From: Stutzerimonas stutzeri | GTDB taxonomy: Bacteria; Pseudomonadota; Gammaproteobacteria; Pseudomonadales; Pseudomonadaceae | Direction: 5' to 3' | Length of the DNA: 64,000 nucleotides | Assembly (NCBI GenBank): GCA_002345575.1 | Contig: DDVX01000007.1 | Location: 361,942 to 425,941 of the forward strand | Part shown: in pieces, positions 1 to 7,239 of the stretch | Layout: every line of letters starts with the position of its first letter | How positions within the stretch are numbered: position 1 is the first letter of the stretch | Made by a program: the position numbers and the translations under genes | Notes under the pieces: generated by a model | Database searches by the model: none | The model's input: only the letters and a program-made list of their open reading frames with translations | Told to the model about the DNA's origin: nothing

Positions 1-72
1 GGTGCCGACCCAGCCGGTCATGGCCAGGCGTTCGCGCAGGCTGGGGCTGGGTTCGTCATCGTCGTAGTGCAT
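1..72 (-). CDS. Partial prophage ORF, N-terminal 24 codons
   Basis: An ATG at 72 preceded by AAGGAG at ideal spacing opens an acidic frame (MHYDDDEPSPSLRERL...) that runs off the left edge. Its ribosome-binding leader is nearly identical to that of the gene starting at 646. It is probably another early-region gene of the prophage. The function is unknown. Confidence 0.5.
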   Translation of the reverse strand, partial: MHYDDDEPSPSLRERLAMTGWVGT

Positions 73-112
73 GGTGCTTCTCCTTGAGGTCGGTTCCGGT
101 TGCCGCCGGCGG

Positions 113-646
113 TCAGCGAACGCGGAGTTTCTGCCCGTTTTCGATCACGTACAGGTTCACGTCGGCCAGGCGGTACTGGCCGCCGGGACCTCCTTTCACC
201 ACGTATTCGCCACCTCCGTCTGAGGCAATGCGCACAGGGAACGGGTACGGCCAGCCCTCGCGCTTGGCCCAATCGGCCTGGCTGGCGTATTTGCTGGATT
301 TCTTGATTTCGGCATAGAGCTGCTGCCCGCCTGGGCTGACCGGTTGCGGTTTGCCGAGGATGTCGCCGGTTTCGACGAAGGCGTGCAGGTACTTCATCAG
401 CGCTTGCGCCTGGTCGAGCGATAAGTGCATACGGCTGGGGATGACAGCTCCCTCGGGCAGCTCGACGTCGGTCCAGCCGTTCTTGCCGAGGACACGGGGG
501 CGTGGGTTGTCGATGCCGAACCAGATGGCACGTTGCTCAGCCAGGCTGCTGAGCTGGAGGCTGCAGGATTCGTTGTACAAGTCCTTGAACTCAATACGCG
601 GAAAGCCCCGCTCAGTTACTCCGATTTTCAGTTCGAACATTTGCAT
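113..646 (-). CDS. Hypothetical prophage early protein, 177 aa
   Basis: I do not recognise the family with certainty. The start is well supported: TAAGGAG lies about 9 nt before the ATG at 646. The protein is soluble, with no signal peptide or TM segment. A central helix (residues about 75-95, around MHLSLDQAQALMKYL) is followed by a basic C-terminal half rich in Gly, Tyr and Lys. It follows the primase-helicase gene on the same strand after a gap of 34 bases, so it is probably an early accessory gene of phage replication. Confidence 0.75.
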   Translation of the reverse strand: MQMFELKIGVTERGFPRIEFKDLYNESCSLQLSSLAEQRAIWFGIDNPRPRVLGKNGWTDVELPEGAVIPSRMHLSLDQAQALMKYLHAFVETGDILGKPQPVSPGGQQLYAEIKKSSKYASQADWAKREGWPYPFPVRIASDGGGEYVVKGGPGGQYRLADVNLYVIENGQKLRVR

Positions 647-680
647 GGTGCTTCTCCTTAGGTTGGGTGTTACAGCCCGC

Positions 681-3431
681 TCAAGCGTTGCCGCGCTTGG
701 CGTCGGGGTTTTGGAAGGTCCAGCACTTCACGGTTGTGCAGCGGCTGGACATGGGGTTGCGCTGGTTGAAGGCAGCGCGCACGGCGCTGTCGACGGATTT
801 GTTTTTCTCGATGAACTTGCGGCTGCGGCTGTTGGGCAGCAGGTTGCGCAGCGTGCCGATGTCGGCCAGGCGCTGTTTGTGCTCGGCGGCGCGCTCGCAG
901 AATTCGTTGAGGTTGATGGCGATCAGGTCGGGGTTTTTGCTGTGGTCGACCACGGCGTCATCGCTGAGCGACTGCAGGTAATCGAACACCTCCCAGAACT
1001 CGGCCACTTCGCTCGGGTCGGCGTTGACAGCGTGCTGGCGCACCAGGGCCATGGCGGTGAGCTCGCGCTGAGCAGCGGCGTGCTGGTGGTCGGTCAGCGG
1101 TACTACTAGGCGCAGCGCGTCGACTAACGCTTGCAGTTGGGAATGGCACTTGATGATCCGCTCGATGCGAATATCTTTCAGCTCGCGTAACGCCTGCTCA
1201 TGCACCTTCACCTGGGCCCGGAAGGTTTCCAGTACCTTGGCCTCCGCGCGGGTGGCCATCAGCAGGAAATGGCTTACGTCCATCGCGCCCAGGTGATTGA
1301 GGTTGTCCGCTGCGGCGCGGCTCTGGCTGGTGACCTGGGGCCGCACGAAGTGCAGCTTGACGATACGGGTGAGGATCGCCTCATGCGCTACTACCGTAGC
1401 GTTCTGGCTGATGACGATGGCGCCGCGAAACGGCGGCTCGTAGGTTTCGTTGCCGGCAGTCTTCACACCGGTCACGCCCAGGGTGCCACCGTTGTACAAC
1501 GGTTTCAGTTCGTCCCAGTCATAGGATTTGACCGTCCCACGGTCGTTGTCGCTGCGGTCGGCCTCCAGCAGTACCAGCGGCATGCCGGACACCTGCCCCA
1601 TCCAGCGGCGCAGGCCGGCCTTGGACATTTTCGACGGGTCTTTGCCCTCTTCTTCCGGGCGGCCGAACAGCTTCCACAGGAACATCAGCAGCGTCGTCTT
1701 TCCCGCGCCGGCCTCGCCCGTCACTTCCAGAAACGGAAAGGACTGGTACTCCGCACGAATCTGCTCAGCGAACAGCGAGCCGAACCAGTAGGCCAGCGCG
1801 ACGATGCCCTGCGTGCCGAAACAGGTCCACAGCCAGTCTACCCACTCGGCGCGGTAGCCCTCGTCGGTACGGGCGATTTCCAGGCGGATCGACTTCTGCA
1901 GGGTCTTCAGGCGCAGCTGCTTGAATTCGAAGTAATCCTCGGCGTTGGCCTTCTCCACCACGCCGCCGCGCACGGCCAGGTCGCCGAACACATAGCAGCC
2001 GTGCTCCTTGCTGTAGCCGATGTAGTCGATGGTCTTGACGGTTTTCAGGCCGAACAGCTGGTCCTTCATGATCTTGTCCAGCTGCGTGCCGGTACCGGTG
2101 AACACCGCGCCGGCGGCCATGCCCAGCAGGCGCTTCTTGAACTCGCTGGCGGCCGCCACCTGGCCACCGGTGAAGGTGTTGCGCACCGTGGGTTCGTCGT
2201 GCGGGAAGTCCACGCGGAAGTAGTACCAGGACTCGTCCGTCACCTCGTTGCGCTGGAAATACAGCGCACGCGGGTAGCAGTTGGCGATTTCCACCACGCA
2301 GCCGCTCTGGCGCAGGGCCTTCTCGACCATCTGCCGATCATTCAGCAGCTTGTCGTCGTTGTGCTCGCTGTCCTCCAGGGCCTGCTTGGCCTTGTTGAAT
2401 TTCTCCAGATCGAGCTTGAACCAGTACATACGGTTGCCGAAGCCGAAATGAAATTCGTGCCGCTCACGCCATTCGTACATCAGCGTGGCCTTCTCCACCG
2501 CGCTCTCGGCGATCAGCAGCGCACCCTGGTAACGGGCCTCTTTCAGGTCGGCCTCGACCTGCTCGGCGCGCTTGTCCTCGTCGAGGAACATCCAGCGCTG
2601 GTGCAGATCGTTCCAATCCGCTTTGCGGTCGCGCTGCGGGATCTGTGCGGCTTCGCACACAAAGCCCAGCTCGCGGGCCTGCTTGACCCAGCGGCGGGTG
2701 TAGCGATGCGCGCCCGGCTCGTTGTCCAGCGCCCAGACCAGGCGCGGCAGCTTGGCCCCGGCTTCGGTGCGGGCCTTGGCCAGCGCCTTGAGCGATTCCG
2801 CCGGGAAGGCGTTGCTGCTCATGGCCGACACGGCGGCAATGTCGTGATGCAGCAGGCTGATGGCGTCGAAGATGCCCTCAGTAATCCACAGCTCCTGGAC
2901 CTCCAGCAGATCCACACACGGCGGGCACCACCAGTGGCCGCGCATGCTCTGGCCGGGCGCGAAGCGCGCCTTCTGCTTGCCGAAGCGATGCGGGCGATCG
3001 ATCAGCCGCTCCCAGTAGCCGCCCTGCTCCAGCGCAAAGCGCACCGTGGCCGAGCCGATGCCCAGCTCGCGGCTCCAGTAGTTCTCCTGGGTGTACCAGC
3101 CATCGATCAGCTCCAGGTGAAAACCGCGTGCGGCCTGCAGGTAACCCTTGGCTGTGGCGGTCGGGTCCTTCTCGGTGGCCGGGGCGCGCTTGCTCCAGTC
3201 GTCGAACAGGTCATCGAACAGCTCTTTTACGTGCCACTGCTCGCCGCACTTGCTCTCGCGGCCACATTTGATGAACCACGGCTGGTCGTAGCGTGAATAC
3301 AGCTCGCGCTTGCCGCAGCTGGGGCAGGTGCCGCCGCGCATGTAGTCGGTACCGGCGCGGCGCTTGAGGCCAAAGTCAGCCTCGAAACGGCGCAGCACTT
3401 CCTCGCGGATCTGGCGGTCCATGTCTTTCAT
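681..3431 (-). CDS. Phage primase-helicase (Zn finger, TOPRIM, P-loop ATPase), 916 aa
   Basis: This is the predicted replication protein of the prophage, combining RNA primer synthesis and DNA unwinding. The N-terminal zinc ribbon has Cys36, Cys39, Cys56 and Cys62. A TOPRIM-like primase core follows (LWITEGIFDA with Glu185; LVWALDNEPG with Asp236). The C-terminal helicase has Walker A GEAGAGKTT at 572-580 and a hydrophobic strand ending in Glu-Ala-Asp near 623 as Walker B. Canonical P2 instead uses the rolling-circle initiator gpA, so this is a replication-module difference, as in several Pseudomonas P2-like prophages. The start overlaps the stop of the upstream gene (ATGA). Confidence 0.88.
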   Translation of the reverse strand: MKDMDRQIREEVLRRFEADFGLKRRAGTDYMRGGTCPSCGKRELYSRYDQPWFIKCGRESKCGEQWHVKELFDDLFDDWSKRAPATEKDPTATAKGYLQAARGFHLELIDGWYTQENYWSRELGIGSATVRFALEQGGYWERLIDRPHRFGKQKARFAPGQSMRGHWWCPPCVDLLEVQELWITEGIFDAISLLHHDIAAVSAMSSNAFPAESLKALAKARTEAGAKLPRLVWALDNEPGAHRYTRRWVKQARELGFVCEAAQIPQRDRKADWNDLHQRWMFLDEDKRAEQVEADLKEARYQGALLIAESAVEKATLMYEWRERHEFHFGFGNRMYWFKLDLEKFNKAKQALEDSEHNDDKLLNDRQMVEKALRQSGCVVEIANCYPRALYFQRNEVTDESWYYFRVDFPHDEPTVRNTFTGGQVAAASEFKKRLLGMAAGAVFTGTGTQLDKIMKDQLFGLKTVKTIDYIGYSKEHGCYVFGDLAVRGGVVEKANAEDYFEFKQLRLKTLQKSIRLEIARTDEGYRAEWVDWLWTCFGTQGIVALAYWFGSLFAEQIRAEYQSFPFLEVTGEAGAGKTTLLMFLWKLFGRPEEEGKDPSKMSKAGLRRWMGQVSGMPLVLLEADRSDNDRGTVKSYDWDELKPLYNGGTLGVTGVKTAGNETYEPPFRGAIVISQNATVVAHEAILTRIVKLHFVRPQVTSQSRAAADNLNHLGAMDVSHFLLMATRAEAKVLETFRAQVKVHEQALRELKDIRIERIIKCHSQLQALVDALRLVVPLTDHQHAAAQRELTAMALVRQHAVNADPSEVAEFWEVFDYLQSLSDDAVVDHSKNPDLIAINLNEFCERAAEHKQRLADIGTLRNLLPNSRSRKFIEKNKSVDSAVRAAFNQRNPMSSRCTTVKCWTFQNPDAKRGNA

Positions 3432-3667
3432 GGGCGCGGCCCCCAGACGAAGTTTGATATTTCATCGCGCATAACCGTGTACTCGGCGGCAGTGATGACC
3501 TGGCACTCCATCAGCCCACCGAGGTAGCCGCCAATCCAGCATGCTGACGTTTGTTTGTCTGCGCTCTCTTTCGCGCTGAGCAAATCCTGGAGCATCCCGC
3601 TGAACAAATAGCGCGCCTCGGCAGCCGCCAGCGCCTCACAGGCCGGCATTGCAGGATGGATGCTCAT
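3428..3667 (-). CDS. Small hypothetical prophage protein, 79 aa
   Basis: This soluble protein of unknown function has no recognised domain. It is coupled at both ends by ATGA overlaps, to the 79-87 aa ORF upstream and to the primase-helicase downstream. That coupling is the main evidence that it is real and belongs to the early operon. The N-terminal half is Ala-rich and helical; the C-terminus has aromatic residues (NFVWGPRP). Confidence 0.75.
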   Translation of the reverse strand: MSIHPAMPACEALAAAEARYLFSGMLQDLLSAKESADKQTSACWIGGYLGGLMECQVITAAEYTVMRDEISNFVWGPRP

Positions 3668-3906
3668 GCCTGCACCTCCTGCTGCTTCAGCTCTTTCACC
3701 AGCACCCGCATGGTGCGATTCAGCCCGGCGATGTGCGGGTGGTCGTCAAGGATGCGGCGGCCACGCATGCCCTGGGGCGTGTAGCGGTACTTGTCGTCGT
3801 ACCAGCAGGCTGCCATCAGCAGCTCATACTGGCTGGTCAGCCAGCGCAGGTAGGCGTCGGCCTGTTGCGCATTCAGCTGTATTTCAATGGAAAGATTCGT
3901 GCTCAT
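3664..3906 (-). CDS. Small hypothetical prophage protein, 80 aa
   Basis: Early-operon gene whose stop overlaps the next start by 4 nt. I use the ATG at 3906 (MSTNLSIEIQ). A TTG at 3927 in the same frame is preceded by a better purine-rich ribosome site (AGGGGAAAG), so the start could be 21 nt earlier. The sequence is helical and mixed-charge, with aromatic residues in the middle (LRWLTSQYELLMAACWYDDKYR). The function is unknown. Confidence 0.7.
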   Translation of the reverse strand: MSTNLSIEIQLNAQQADAYLRWLTSQYELLMAACWYDDKYRYTPQGMRGRRILDDHPHIAGLNRTMRVLVKELKQQEVQA

Positions 3907-3981
3907 GGGGCCACCGTTCGGGCGCAACTTTCCCCTACCCGCGCAAAGGCGGGCATGGAAATGGGTAAATTCAAGGGGTGA

Positions 3982-4359
3982 TCAGTTAACGGCTGCTGCA
4001 GCCAGGTGCGCCGCGGGCGGCTGAAGCCTCGCCGGCAAATGGCGCAGGGGGATTAATACCGCCTCGCCCGAAAAAAAATCGATCAGCGTCACGCGCGCTT
4101 CGTCACCGCCTGTGCCGTAGTCGATACCGATCACAGGGCGCTTGAGGCAATCCAGCTCGCTCATGGCCAGATACGCCAGGCGGTCCGCCATGAACGCCGG
4201 CACCTCCAGCGAGTTGACCAGGTAGCTCACGGTGCGGTCGTACAGGTGGCCATCGTCGAGCAGGTGCTCGCCCTGGTGGCGTTGAAGGAAATGGCGTGCC
4301 GCCAGCTGCATGCTGCTGCGGTACTCCTGGGCGTCGCCGTTCTGAGTGATGCTGTTCAT
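3982..4359 (-). CDS. Hypothetical prophage protein, 125 aa
   Basis: The start is the ATG at 4359, whose codon overlaps the stop of the zinc-finger gene upstream (TGA, 4356-4358; ATGA). A longer frame back to 4644 would only shadow that gene. The N-terminal part is helical and contains SSMQLAARHFLQRHQGE. The second half (VIGIDYGTGGDEARVTLIDFFSGEAVLIPL) reads like beta strands of a small globular domain. No catalytic motif is recognised. The position suggests an early accessory role. Confidence 0.7.
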   Translation of the reverse strand: MNSITQNGDAQEYRSSMQLAARHFLQRHQGEHLLDDGHLYDRTVSYLVNSLEVPAFMADRLAYLAMSELDCLKRPVIGIDYGTGGDEARVTLIDFFSGEAVLIPLRHLPARLQPPAAHLAAAAVN

Positions 4360-4673
4360 GCGTTTGCTACCTCCGCTTCCATTTGGTCCAGCATGTCGAG
4401 TTGATCGGTTTTCGGGCGGCTGTCCCGCAGCGCCTGCATGCGCAGCACTGACGGGGCCAGCGGCAGCGAAATACGGGGGCTGTCCAGGCCGGAGGGGCTC
4501 AGGGCGAAGTCCCAGCTCAGCGCGCCGGTATAGGTCGCCCCGCAGGCCAACGAGGTGCACTGCGCGTACATGGTCTTGAACACCGGCGTTTGCGCCACGC
4601 TGTTGCGAATCCGCATGCGCTCGCCGCAGGCCGGGCATAAACACTTGTAACCACCGTTATGGGCAACGCTCAC
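4356..4673 (-). CDS. Ogr/Delta-like zinc finger late-gene activator, 105 aa
   Basis: Ogr/Delta proteins of P2 and P4 bind TGT-N12-ACA-like sites and recruit RNA polymerase to late promoters. The N-terminal half carries the family layout: CPACGERMRIRNS, then YAQCTSLACGATY, four cysteines in a CxxC...CxxxxC array spaced as in the Ogr zinc finger, followed by an aromatic tail (LSWDFALSPSG). In P2 ogr lies next to D; here the gene is in the early operon behind the YmfL-like gene. Candidate target sites are described at 13827, 18014 and 24791. Alternative: a different small zinc-binding transcription factor. Confidence 0.8.
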   Translation of the reverse strand: MSVAHNGGYKCLCPACGERMRIRNSVAQTPVFKTMYAQCTSLACGATYTGALSWDFALSPSGLDSPRISLPLAPSVLRMQALRDSRPKTDQLDMLDQMEAEVANA

Positions 4674-4726
4674 TTCATCCTCCCCTGCCGCCAGTCGCGG
4701 CTCCGGCCTAGGCCGGTAAATGTTGT

Positions 4727-5206
4727 TCAGTTCTGCCCAGGCTTTTGCGCCAGGTGCAGCAGGATCACCGCGTTAATCTCCGAATGCCGCGCCGCCACAT
4801 GGCGCCGGTGCGCCGCCAGCAGCAGGTTGCGCTCGGTATCGTCAATCTCGCCGTCGCTCAGCGCCTCCTGCAGCAGCTGGTCCACGGTGCCGCGCAGAAC
4901 AGAAGTGCGGACTGAGCGCTGGTAGAGCTCCACGTTGTCCAGGTCTACCGGGTTGGCATCCGGTACGAACACGCCGCCGTACATTGCAGCGACATAGTCT
5001 GGAAAGTGCGTGGTGCCAGCCTGCTGCTCCAGCAGCTGGATCTGCTCGTCAGTTAGTGGGCGGCAGCCGGCGTTCTCATACAGCTGGTTATCGAAACGCT
5101 TGAGGTCCAGCCCCAGGCGCGCCGCCGCACACTCGCGCCCGCCTGGGTAGGCAGCGACTACGGCACTCATCATCTGGCGGCGGGTTTCTAGAATTGGGCG
5201 CTTCAT
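4727..5206 (-). CDS. YmfL/CII-like phage regulatory protein, 159 aa
   Basis: The opening (MKRPILETRRQMMSAVVAAYPGGRECAAARLGLDLKRFDNQLYENAGCRPLTDEQI, read in segments) matches the YmfL family found after cro-like genes in many Pseudomonas P2-like phages and E. coli e14. An N-terminal helix-turn-helix is expected at about residues 8-60. The ATG at 5206 is preferred to the longer frame because homologs begin MKRP. It lies just downstream of the Cro-like gene on the same strand and probably shifts the lysis-lysogeny balance. Confidence 0.75.
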   Translation of the reverse strand: MKRPILETRRQMMSAVVAAYPGGRECAAARLGLDLKRFDNQLYENAGCRPLTDEQIQLLEQQAGTTHFPDYVAAMYGGVFVPDANPVDLDNVELYQRSVRTSVLRGTVDQLLQEALSDGEIDDTERNLLLAAHRRHVAARHSEINAVILLHLAQKPGQN

Positions 5207-5235
5207 GTTCTGGTTTCTCGCTTGGGCCGGTGCCA

Positions 5236-5502
5236 TTACTGTGGAATCACAGCGCCGATGTCAGTCGCGCGGCGGCCGTATTCGTCCGGCACCTCGGCAA
5301 CCACACCTTCTTTTATGCCGAGCAGTACGGCGGCTCGGTGGGCTTCACCGCGCAGACATTTCTTCTGGCCGTTGAGTACGGCGTACACGGTCGAGGAGCT
5401 GAGATTGTTCTGCTCGGCCCATTCCTTGGCGGACAGGCCGAGCTGGCTAAGGCGATTTCGGGCGGCGGTGCGCGCTTGCTCGCTTGGGTATCCGTTCGGC
5501 AT
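5236..5502 (-). CDS. Cro-like HTH DNA-binding protein, 88 aa
   Basis: A small helix-turn-helix protein transcribed divergently from the repressor at 5589. The HTH is read at about residues 22-45 (LSAKEWAEQNNLSSSTVYAVLNGQ), a typical XRE/Cro core, followed by KKCLRGEAHRAAVLLGI. As the first gene of the early operon opposite the repressor it is the expected Cro or Cox-like antirepressor. Its promoter and the palindromic operators lie in 5540-5569. Confidence 0.82.
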   Translation of the reverse strand: MPNGYPSEQARTAARNRLSQLGLSAKEWAEQNNLSSSTVYAVLNGQKKCLRGEAHRAAVLLGIKEGVVAEVPDEYGRRATDIGAVIPQ

Positions 5503-5539
5503 AGTTCAACTTCGTGTGGTTTCGTGTGATGACGAGTAC

Positions 5540-5569
5540 AGGTTATTCAACGCATGTTGAACTGTCAAC
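5540..5569 (-). promoter_or_regulatory. Early promoter with overlapping operator palindromes
   Basis: On the minus strand TTGACA (top 5563-5568) and TAACCT (top 5540-5545) are 17 bp apart: a perfect -35 and a weak -10. The spacer is filled by TTCAAC-GCAT-GTTGAA (5546-5561). A second, overlapping palindrome GTTGA-ACTG-TCAAC covers 5556-5569. Between repressor and cro this is the expected operator arrangement. A further half-site GTTCAAC is at about 5504-5510, followed by a direct repeat TTCGTGTGGT/TTCGTGTGAT. Confidence 0.65.
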
Positions 5570-5588
5570 GCTTTTTGGAGTCGTTTTG

Positions 5589-5918
5589 TTGAATATCGGC
5601 GAGAGACTGAGGGAAGAGCGTGCGCGCCTGGGCCTGAATCAAGGCGATTTCGCAGCGATGGCGGGCGTGTCAAAAACGACCCAGTTCAACTATGAGAAAG
5701 GCGAGCGCAGCCCAGATGCCGACTACCTCGTCGCTGTAGCCGAGGCAGGCGTTGACGTGCTGTACCTGCTCACTGGCCAGCGCACACCCACCGCAGCGGA
5801 AAGTTTCTCAGTAGAAGAAACGCAGCTGGTTCAGCGCTACCGCGTCATGAGCCCGGAAAACAGAGAGTCGGTAAACCGGGTAACCGAGGCGTTGGCGAAC
5901 TACAGGTTGAAGGAATGA
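5589..5918 (+). CDS. CI-like prophage repressor (XRE family), 109 aa
   Basis: The N-terminal XRE helix-turn-helix is clear (LNIGERLREERARLGLNQ, then GDFAAMAGVSKTTQFNYEKGERSPDADYL). A short C-terminal helical tail follows, with no LexA-type peptidase domain, so induction would not be by RecA self-cleavage, as in P2. The start is chosen as TTG 5589, 8 nt after GGAG; a longer frame from 5514 runs through the operators. It heads a plus-strand block with the secreted-protein genes, so those are probably lysogenically expressed. Confidence 0.85.
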   Translation: MNIGERLREERARLGLNQGDFAAMAGVSKTTQFNYEKGERSPDADYLVAVAEAGVDVLYLLTGQRTPTAAESFSVEETQLVQRYRVMSPENRESVNRVTEALANYRLKE

Positions 5919-5928
5919 GGGGGAAAGG

Positions 5929-6303
5929 ATGCGTAAGGGACTTTTGGCTTTATCACTTGTTTCGGCGAGCGCATTGGCTGCGCCGGCGCCCGAAGTAATC
6001 ACGCGCAACCTTGGCGCCTGGGCTCCACAGACCGTCACGCTGGACAGCGGCGTGCTCACGGTTGTAACGCCCCAAGACCGGGTGACCGATCAGATCTATA
6101 TGGCAGTCCTGCGCGACGGCGTATGCGGCTCACTCTGGATGAACCCCGACAGCTGGTCTGGTGTTAGCGAAGTGAAGGTGCTCAACCGGCACGCTCACCA
6201 AGGCTATGTATTCGAGGGTGGCGAAGTCGAATGCAACAAGCTCGGCGAGCTGGCTGCAGACAAAACCGGCCCGTTCATTCTGATCCGTACACGCCTCAAC
6301 TGA
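5929..6303 (+). CDS. Secreted hypothetical protein, prophage cargo, 124 aa
   Basis: An N-terminal Sec signal peptide is evident (MRKGLLALSLVSASALA, cleavage near residue 18). The mature part is small and beta-rich with two cysteines (Cys66, Cys102) that could form a disulfide in the periplasm. The start has GGGGGAAAGG just upstream, 10 nt after the repressor stop. The stop shares one base with the next start. No family recognised. Constitutive lysogenic expression is inferred from its position behind the repressor. Confidence 0.78.
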   Translation: MRKGLLALSLVSASALAAPAPEVITRNLGAWAPQTVTLDSGVLTVVTPQDRVTDQIYMAVLRDGVCGSLWMNPDSWSGVSEVKVLNRHAHQGYVFEGGEVECNKLGELAADKTGPFILIRTRLN

Positions 6304-6617
6304 TGCGCCTGTTCGCGCTTCTGGTGCTGGCCTTCGGGCTGGCACTGCCCAGCTATGCCGCTAACTACCCATGCTCAGGCAAAAAGGGCGGCGTCGCCCG
6401 CTGTGACGGTCCGGTATTCGTCTGTAACGACGGTTCGATCAGCGGCAGCAAACGCAACTGCAGCGCCGAGCGCAACGGTGGCAGATCCGCCCCGCTACGC
6501 TCGGTCGGTAATGCCAGCAGCGAATGCCCCTGCGGCAGCGGCAAGCTATGCACAGGCCCACGCGGCGGCCAGTACTGCCTCACGGCCAGCGGCAACAAGA
6601 GCTATCAGAAGAAATAA
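6303..6617 (+). CDS. Secreted Cys-rich protein with GPRGG motif, prophage cargo, 104 aa
   Basis: A signal peptide (MRLFALLVLAFGLALPSYA) is followed by a mature domain with eight cysteines (24, 34, 41, 53, 75, 77, 83, 92). The C-terminus CPCGSGKLCTGPRGGQYC plus a Ser-Gly-Asn-Lys tail resembles the short PBCV basic adaptor-type motif (GPRGGxYxxxxxGxKxY), seen elsewhere appended to exported or mobile-element proteins. I start at the ATG overlapping the previous stop, because a longer in-frame start at 6231 would lie inside that gene and lose the signal peptide. The two genes look like a secreted pair; function unknown. Confidence 0.75.
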   Translation: MRLFALLVLAFGLALPSYAANYPCSGKKGGVARCDGPVFVCNDGSISGSKRNCSAERNGGRSAPLRSVGNASSECPCGSGKLCTGPRGGQYCLTASGNKSYQKK

Positions 6618-6641
6618 TCCAGTCCACCAGGAAGGCAAGCC

Positions 6642-6878
6642 ATGTCAGCACAAACCCCGCTCGACCTCCCCGCCCAGTTCGGCGCCCGCCTTACCGAAGA
6701 GCGCGAGCGCCTGCGCCTGGAGCCGCACGAACTCGCCCACCTTGCAGGCATCACCGACTACCAGCAAAAACGATTCGAGAACGGCACCTCGGTGATCCCT
6801 ATCGACTATTTGCAGGCTGTGGCGGCTCGCACTGATGCCGACTTGATCTACGTCATCACCGGCACGCGTAGTCGCTGA
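6642..6878 (+). CDS. Second small XRE-like DNA-binding protein, 78 aa
   Basis: This is a short helix-turn-helix protein; residues about 12-55 follow the XRE pattern (FGARLTEERERLRLEPHE, then LAHLAGITDYQQKRFENGTSVIPIDYLQAVA). The C-terminus (ADLIYVITGTRSR) resembles the end of the repressor HTH (VDVLYLLTGQRTP), suggesting an old duplication. AGGAAGG lies upstream of the ATG. It is in the lysogeny block and may fine-tune it; it could instead be a paralogous defective repressor. Confidence 0.75.
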   Translation: MSAQTPLDLPAQFGARLTEERERLRLEPHELAHLAGITDYQQKRFENGTSVIPIDYLQAVAARTDADLIYVITGTRSR

Positions 6879-6931
6879 GGCATCTGGGTTCTCCGGGTAC
6901 GGTCACTTTTCGTATCCACAGGAGTGACTCA

Positions 6932-7072
6932 ATGAGCAGTAACGCCAACCTACCCACCGCCCCCACCACAGACCAGGAACGGGAGGTGCTTCGCCTGTTC
7001 CGGCTGCTCTCCCCCCGAGACCAGCAGCACCTGCTGCGTCTGCTCGATGCGTTGGAGCAAGTACCGGAGTAG
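6932..7072 (+). CDS. Small prophage ORF, 46 aa
   Basis: The ATG follows AGGAG at good spacing and the frame ends just before a strong bidirectional terminator. After a flexible N-terminus (Asn, Pro, Thr) the peptide is one amphipathic helix (QEREVLRLFRLLSPRDQQHL...LDALEQ). There is no signal peptide. Small helical proteins like this may bind another protein. The function is unknown. Confidence 0.6.
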   Translation: MSSNANLPTAPTTDQEREVLRLFRLLSPRDQQHLLRLLDALEQVPE

Positions 7073-7083
7073 GAGGCGAATAC

Positions 7084-7115
7084 TAAAAACCCGGCGCGTG
7101 GCCGGGTTTTTCTTT
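7084..7115. terminator. Bidirectional terminator between lysogeny block and D operon
   Basis: A hairpin ACCCGGC-GCGTG-GCCGGGT has an A-run on the left and TTTTTCTTT on the right, so it can stop transcription from both sides: the plus-strand block ending at 7072 and the minus-strand tail operon ending at 7114. Confidence 0.85.
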
Positions 7116-7239
7116 ACATGCACATGGGTGCGTCGCCCTGCTCTGCCCACTCTTCATCGATCAGTTCCCAGGCGGAGCGGGCGGGCTCTGTTGGCGGCTC
7201 GGGTTCGGTCAGGCGCTGGCTTGTTGTATCCGTTTCCAT
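7114..7239 (-). CDS. Small acidic ORF overlapping the end of D, 41 aa
   Basis: Starts with ATG at 7239 inside the last codons of D in another frame (31-nt overlap) and ends at the terminator. It is acidic and Pro/Glu-rich (METDTTSQRL...ARSAWELIDEEWAEQ). In P2 the activator gene ogr follows D; this ORF has no cysteine pair and is not Ogr. The overlap and terminator position support translation, but there is no ribosome site stronger than the coupled one. Confidence 0.45.
   Translation of the reverse strand: METDTTSQRLTEPEPPTEPARSAWELIDEEWAEQGDAPMCM

Noticed and set aside
1200..3296. 698-aa plus-strand ORF
   Set aside because: Antisense shadow of the primase-helicase in GC-rich DNA; no domain seen.
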